Shown piece by piece: positions 61,129 to 64,000 of a stretch of DNA of 64,000 nt (positions are counted from its first letter, which is position 1; each line of letters starts with the position of its first letter). Source of the stretch: an uncultured Ruminococcus sp. GTDB taxonomy: Bacteria > Bacillota > Clostridia > Oscillospirales > Acutalibacteraceae. Under the pieces are notes generated by a model. It saw only the letters and a list, made by a program, of their open reading frames with translations. It ran no database searches and was not told the origin of the DNA. Where the stretch lies: NCBI GenBank assembly GCA_902794395.1, contig CADBHB010000005.1, forward strand, positions 154,723-218,722. Direction: 5' to 3'. The translations under genes and the position numbers were made by a program.

Positions 61129-61218
61129 ATACTACACTCAAATAAAAAATAGACAATCTTTGCGATCTATTTTCCGCAATACTTCGTTGTCGTCCTTGCA
61201 AGGCGCCAGCCTTGCGGC
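61129..61218. mobile_element. Truncated MITE-like element
   Basis: The left 90 bases of the family seen at 55498-55655 are present: terminal repeat ATACTACACTCAAATAAAAA, then GACAATCTTTGCG and GTCCTTGCAAGGCGCC. The right half is lost after GCGGCGG. Confidence 0.85.
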
Positions 61219-61237
61219 GGGATATGCCGCGGGCAAA

Positions 61238-61318
61238 AAAACAGACACAGAAAGCGCAAACGTCGGCAGTATCGCCGAAAAACGGCGACCCGCGACCGAC
61301 CATCGCTTCTGTGTCTGA
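61238..61318 (-). terminator. Long hairpin terminator downstream of the VanY-like gene
   Basis: On the minus strand CAGACACAGAAGCG pairs with CGCTTTCTGTGTCTG, with nested GTCGG/CCGAC and CGCCG/CGGCG pairs, followed by seven T. It abuts the truncated MITE and the repeat at 61331. Confidence 0.7.
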
Positions 61319-61330
61319 AAATACTATAGG

Positions 61331-61405
61331 CAATACCGCACAATTCAGGTGTGCGGATTGCGAAGTAAGATTTTTCGTCAGGGTGCACAAACAAATTGAG
61401 GTAAG
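61331..61405 (+). repeat. Dispersed repeat copy downstream of the VanY-like gene
   Basis: It matches the copy at 20271-20345: ATACCGCAC, GTGCGGATTGCGAAGTAAGA, a T run and GAGGTAA at the end. It is non-coding and lies in the gap between the VanY-like stop and the terminator hairpin. Confidence 0.7.
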
Positions 61406-61437
61406 GCTGACGCCTTGCCGAGATTTTTTATTATATT

Positions 61438-62526
61438 TTATGCGCCGTAGCCCTGATCTGCGATCTGCCAGCCGTCCTTGGACTTTGACAGCCACCACTG
61501 ATAATCGGTGTAATCGCGGTTAGGCTCGAGGGCGGTTTCGGCATTGGTCTCGGACGTGCTGAAATCCATCAGGAAGCAGACGACCTTTGAAGCATCCAAA
61601 GACGGAGATTTAGCCTTGAGCTGCGTGAGCTTTTCCTCTGTAACGGCTTCATCACCCGCATAGCGGAGGCTCTTGAGTTCACAGCCTTCCCAGGCAGCGA
61701 ATTGACACTTTATGGTGACGGCGGCTGCCTCAAGCTCATCCTGCGAGAATTTTTCGGAGGTGCCGAGGTCGATCTGTACCTCGTTTGAGCTTGCCTTGCC
61801 GAGGTACTCCTCAAAGGTCACGCCCTCATCGGTGATCTGCTTGGCTGTGGCGGGGTCGTCGATATAGCGGATATGCCACGGCTCGTAGCCGTAACCGGTG
61901 ATGTGCTCGGAGCCTTCGAGATAGCGCAGGATAAAGCCGTAGTCCGCGAGCTTTTCGTGTATCTTAGCCCAAATGTCGGTGTACTGAACCATATCCTCGT
62001 TTTCGGTGACGTCCTGACCGTCAACGATCAAATACAGGTCAAGCGCCAGTCCGGTGTGATGCTCCGAAAAGCCGGGCTGCGCCACTGTTTTAGCGGCGTA
62101 TTCGGCGCCGTATTTCTCAATAAATTCAGTCATAATGCGCTGCTGCTCGGCTACGCTTCTGCGCGCCGAATCGAGGTCGACATAGATGTTTTCCTTTTCC
62201 AGATCGGCTTTCAGCTCGAGATAAGCGGCGTATGCCTTCTGCTCTACCTCAACATCCACGCCTACGGAATTGGTCATATGTACGGTCGTAAGCTTCTCCT
62301 CCCAATCCTGCGGAAGAGCGTTGGTTTTGTTGACGAGCACCATGTAATCTATGCCGTCCGCCATTGCCTCGTCAGAGGTAGAGGCGGGCTTGCTTGCTTC
62401 GTCAGCCGTAGCCGAGGCTGCCGATGAGGCTGCCGATGTGTCGTTCTTCTTGGCACTCTTGCTGCAGCCGGCAAACGCGGCAGCCGCGACAAGGCACGCC
62501 AAAAGCAGTGCTGTTAATCTTTTCAT
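61438..62526 (-). CDS. D-Ala-D-Ala carboxypeptidase family lipoprotein (M15/VanY-like)
   Basis: The 362-residue lipoprotein has a lipobox FAGC near residues 18-21 and an Ala/Ser/Thr-rich linker. The M15 zinc-peptidase domain (about residues 55-225) has SEHHTGLALDL, with the HxxGxAxD metal site, and EPWHIRYI, with the second histidine. VanY-type enzymes trim the terminal D-Ala of peptidoglycan stems outside the membrane. A C-terminal domain of about 120 residues (from EVQIDLGTSEKFS) is not recognised. It has its own promoter. Confidence 0.9.
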   Translation of the reverse strand: MKRLTALLLACLVAAAAFAGCSKSAKKNDTSAASSAASATADEASKPASTSDEAMADGIDYMVLVNKTNALPQDWEEKLTTVHMTNSVGVDVEVEQKAYAAYLELKADLEKENIYVDLDSARRSVAEQQRIMTEFIEKYGAEYAAKTVAQPGFSEHHTGLALDLYLIVDGQDVTENEDMVQYTDIWAKIHEKLADYGFILRYLEGSEHITGYGYEPWHIRYIDDPATAKQITDEGVTFEEYLGKASSNEVQIDLGTSEKFSQDELEAAAVTIKCQFAAWEGCELKSLRYAGDEAVTEEKLTQLKAKSPSLDASKVVCFLMDFSTSETNAETALEPNRDYTDYQWWLSKSKDGWQIADQGYGA

Positions 62527-62575
62527 AACTTTATACTCCTTTTCATATTAGTCAAGGGCTTTTGCACTGACCGTA

Positions 62576-62604
62576 AGTATAGCACAAGTGAAGCTGATTT
62601 TCAA
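62576..62604 (-). promoter_or_regulatory. Promoter of the VanY-like gene
   Basis: TTGAAA (62599-62604) and TATACT (62576-62581) on the minus strand, 17 bases apart. Confidence 0.5.
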
Positions 62605-62618
62605 CACAGGCGGCAAAT

Positions 62619-62664
62619 TTTTAAAGCCGACCCAAAACTTTGCAGAGCTTTGAGCCGGCTTTTG
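62619..62664 (-). terminator. Terminator after the dockerin gene
   Basis: On the minus strand AAAGCCGGCTCAAAGC can pair with a GTCGGCTTT arm across GCAAAGTTTTGGG, followed by a TTTAAAAATTT tail. Confidence 0.5.
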
Positions 62665-62713
62665 TTACATATTGATACGTATTACCACATCGGAGGTATT
62701 CTTGCCTGATTAA

Positions 62714-64000
62714 TTACGTCACAGCGCCGAGAGTAACGTCAAACTCCGCGATATACTGCAACAGGAGCGTCACATCGTCAATGGTCATGCTGCCGTCGCC
62801 GTCGGTGTCGGCGTTGATGAGATTTGTGCCCGTGAGGGGTTCGATCTCCGCGATGTGCCGCTGGATGGCGGTGACGTCGAGGACGTTGATCTTGCCGTCG
62901 CCGTTAGCGTCGCCGATGAGCGCTGGCGCGTCCTCGGTGGGCTTCATCCTCCAGCGCAGGGTCACGGTCTTGCCGGTGCCGCTTGAGCCGGACATGCTTT
63001 GCTCGTTCTGCATGGCGGAAGCCCAGACGCCTTCGCCGTTGGTGAAGTTGACGCGCGGATAGACGTTCCAACCGTTGAAATCATACTCGAAGCAGTAGCC
63101 CTCGTTGGCGGTCACGGTGACCTCGCCATAGTAGTTTTCGTTCTTCGTAAGCGCCGTGCCGCGTGCGATCTCCACGCCGTAGCTGTCGTAGAGCTTCACG
63201 CTGTCGAGGGTCATGGTGTCGGGTACGGTCGCCTGATAGTCCCACGCGCGGCCCGCGTATGGGAAGTTGACGTTTGTGATGTTGAAGCTCGTGATAACCT
63301 CGTCGCTCTGTCCGCCTGCATCTATGCGCGGGAACACATAAGTGACTCTGCGCGCCTGCTCGGGCTCAAAGCCGTCGCGCAAGCCGACATTGGCGGGCTC
63401 GCCGTTGACGGTGGCGGTGAGGTTTTCGGCAAATTCATAGCCGTAGCTTGAGTCCACATCTAAAATGACAGTGTACTGATGACCTGCCTCGAAAGAATCG
63501 GTGACCCAGTCGCCGGTGTCCGCGTCTGTCCACTGAGCCGTGATGTTGTAGCCCTCGCCGCCCATCGGGGTCGTGGAGGGATATGCGCCCGCGACGGGGG
63601 CGTCGATGTCGGTGATGGCGACGGTGTCGATGACGGTACTTACCATTTCAAAGGTCACAGCAGTCGCCATGGAGCCGTTGGACATGATGGTGTGGTCGGT
63701 GACGATCACGCTTTCGGGGTTGGTGACGGAAATCATATCGCCCAGCGTGATGCTGTTGTGATAGTACACAGCGCCGTTGGAGCTGAGGCTGATGATGCCG
63801 TTGGTGATGGTGAGGGTGCCGTCGGAGCAGATGCCGTAGCTGCTGCCGGTGCAAAGGCTTTCGCCGCCGTTGAAGGTGAGGTCGCCGTCGGATTTCACAC
63901 CGCAGTTTGTACCTATAAATGTGAAGCTGCCCTCTAAGGTCACGTCGCTTGCGGAGTAAAAGCCGTAAGCGGCTTCGGCGCCGGTCATCTCATAGCCGCC
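62714..64000 (-). CDS. Dockerin-containing extracellular protein, N-terminus beyond the window
   Basis: The C-terminal 428 residues are visible and the frame stays open to the right edge. A beta-helix-like region comes first, with repeated SDGDLTFNGGESLC, SDGTLTITNG and NGAVYYHNSITLG turns. Two Ig-like or carbohydrate-domain-like stretches follow. The final 60 residues form a type I dockerin, with calcium loops GDANGDGKINVLDVTAIQRHI and NADTDGDGSMTIDDVTLLLQYI. Dockerins bind cohesins of cellulosome-type scaffolds or bacterial surface anchors. The enzymatic part, if any, is outside. No cohesin or glycoside hydrolase gene of this type is in the window. Confidence 0.85.
   Translation of the reverse strand, partial: GGYEMTGAEAAYGFYSASDVTLEGSFTFIGTNCGVKSDGDLTFNGGESLCTGSSYGICSDGTLTITNGIISLSSNGAVYYHNSITLGDMISVTNPESVIVTDHTIMSNGSMATAVTFEMVSTVIDTVAITDIDAPVAGAYPSTTPMGGEGYNITAQWTDADTGDWVTDSFEAGHQYTVILDVDSSYGYEFAENLTATVNGEPANVGLRDGFEPEQARRVTYVFPRIDAGGQSDEVITSFNITNVNFPYAGRAWDYQATVPDTMTLDSVKLYDSYGVEIARGTALTKNENYYGEVTVTANEGYCFEYDFNGWNVYPRVNFTNGEGVWASAMQNEQSMSGSSGTGKTVTLRWRMKPTEDAPALIGDANGDGKINVLDVTAIQRHIAEIEPLTGTNLINADTDGDGSMTIDDVTLLLQYIAEFDVTLGAVT

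Overview
This window is chromosomal DNA from a GC-rich, endospore-forming Gram-positive bacterium of the class Clostridia, most likely a Ruminococcaceae/Oscillospiraceae gut or rumen species. The evidence is spoIIR, a complete spoIIIAA-AH operon, an IspH-ribosomal protein S1 fusion, a long L27 precursor next to its protease Prp, CIRCE-controlled groESL, AddB-type recombination, an indolepyruvate oxidoreductase/PaaK cluster, a secreted lipoprotein amylase and, at the right edge, a dockerin-bearing extracellular protein. Most genes lie on the minus strand in short, tightly overlapping operons.

Layout. 1-7.4 kb: addB (cut by the left edge), spoIIR, ispE, an aminotransferase with an Lrp-type regulator, a beta-rich hypothetical protein and a polyprenyl-phosphate sugar transferase. 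7.5-8.0 kb: an RNA-rich intergenic region holding a likely 6S RNA (+) and an unassigned promoter-to-terminator small RNA unit (-). 8.1-11.7 kb: gpsA, a multi-membrane-span glycosyltransferase, and a PqqD-like/S26-like peptidase pair behind a palindromic promoter. 11.85-13.9 kb: groESL. 14-22.3 kb: a lipoprotein, then the most unusual part of the window, a divergent cluster of five genes: SPFH/zinc-ribbon protein, membrane protein and TIR protein leftward; zinc-ribbon/single-span/PsbP-like protein and a second TIR protein with a membrane tail rightward. 22.3-27 kb: a 66-bp tandem repeat, then ACT-domain protein, paaK and iorBA. 27-38.7 kb: an amidohydrolase, dnaE, xseA, a TsaD-like paralogue, nusB and the spoIIIA operon. 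38.8-43.1 kb: an ABC transporter, ligA and an HD-domain gene. 43.4-50.7 kb: ispH-rpsA, plsC, cmk, a YhiN-type flavoprotein, an RpiR regulator and hisHF. 50.7-64 kb: sseB, amylase, mrnC, obg, rpmA-prp-rplU, folD, lgt, two M16 peptidase homologues, a VanY-like lipoprotein and the dockerin protein.

Mobile and repeated DNA: a small MITE-like family with similar terminal inverted repeats occurs at 43.2, 49.0, 55.5 and (truncated) 61.1 kb. A second dispersed repeat occurs at 20.3 and 61.3 kb, with a possible fragment at 26.9 kb. No tRNA, rRNA, CRISPR array, integrase or transposase gene was seen.

The best candidate for an undescribed system is the 14.9-22.3 kb TIR/SPFH/zinc-ribbon cluster. Its two TIR proteins share one architecture and a glutamate in the position used by TIR NAD-consuming enzymes, but carry different membrane tails. 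They flank membrane-linked zinc-ribbon proteins transcribed from a shared divergent promoter region. Its function (stress sensing, NAD-based signalling or defence) is inference.
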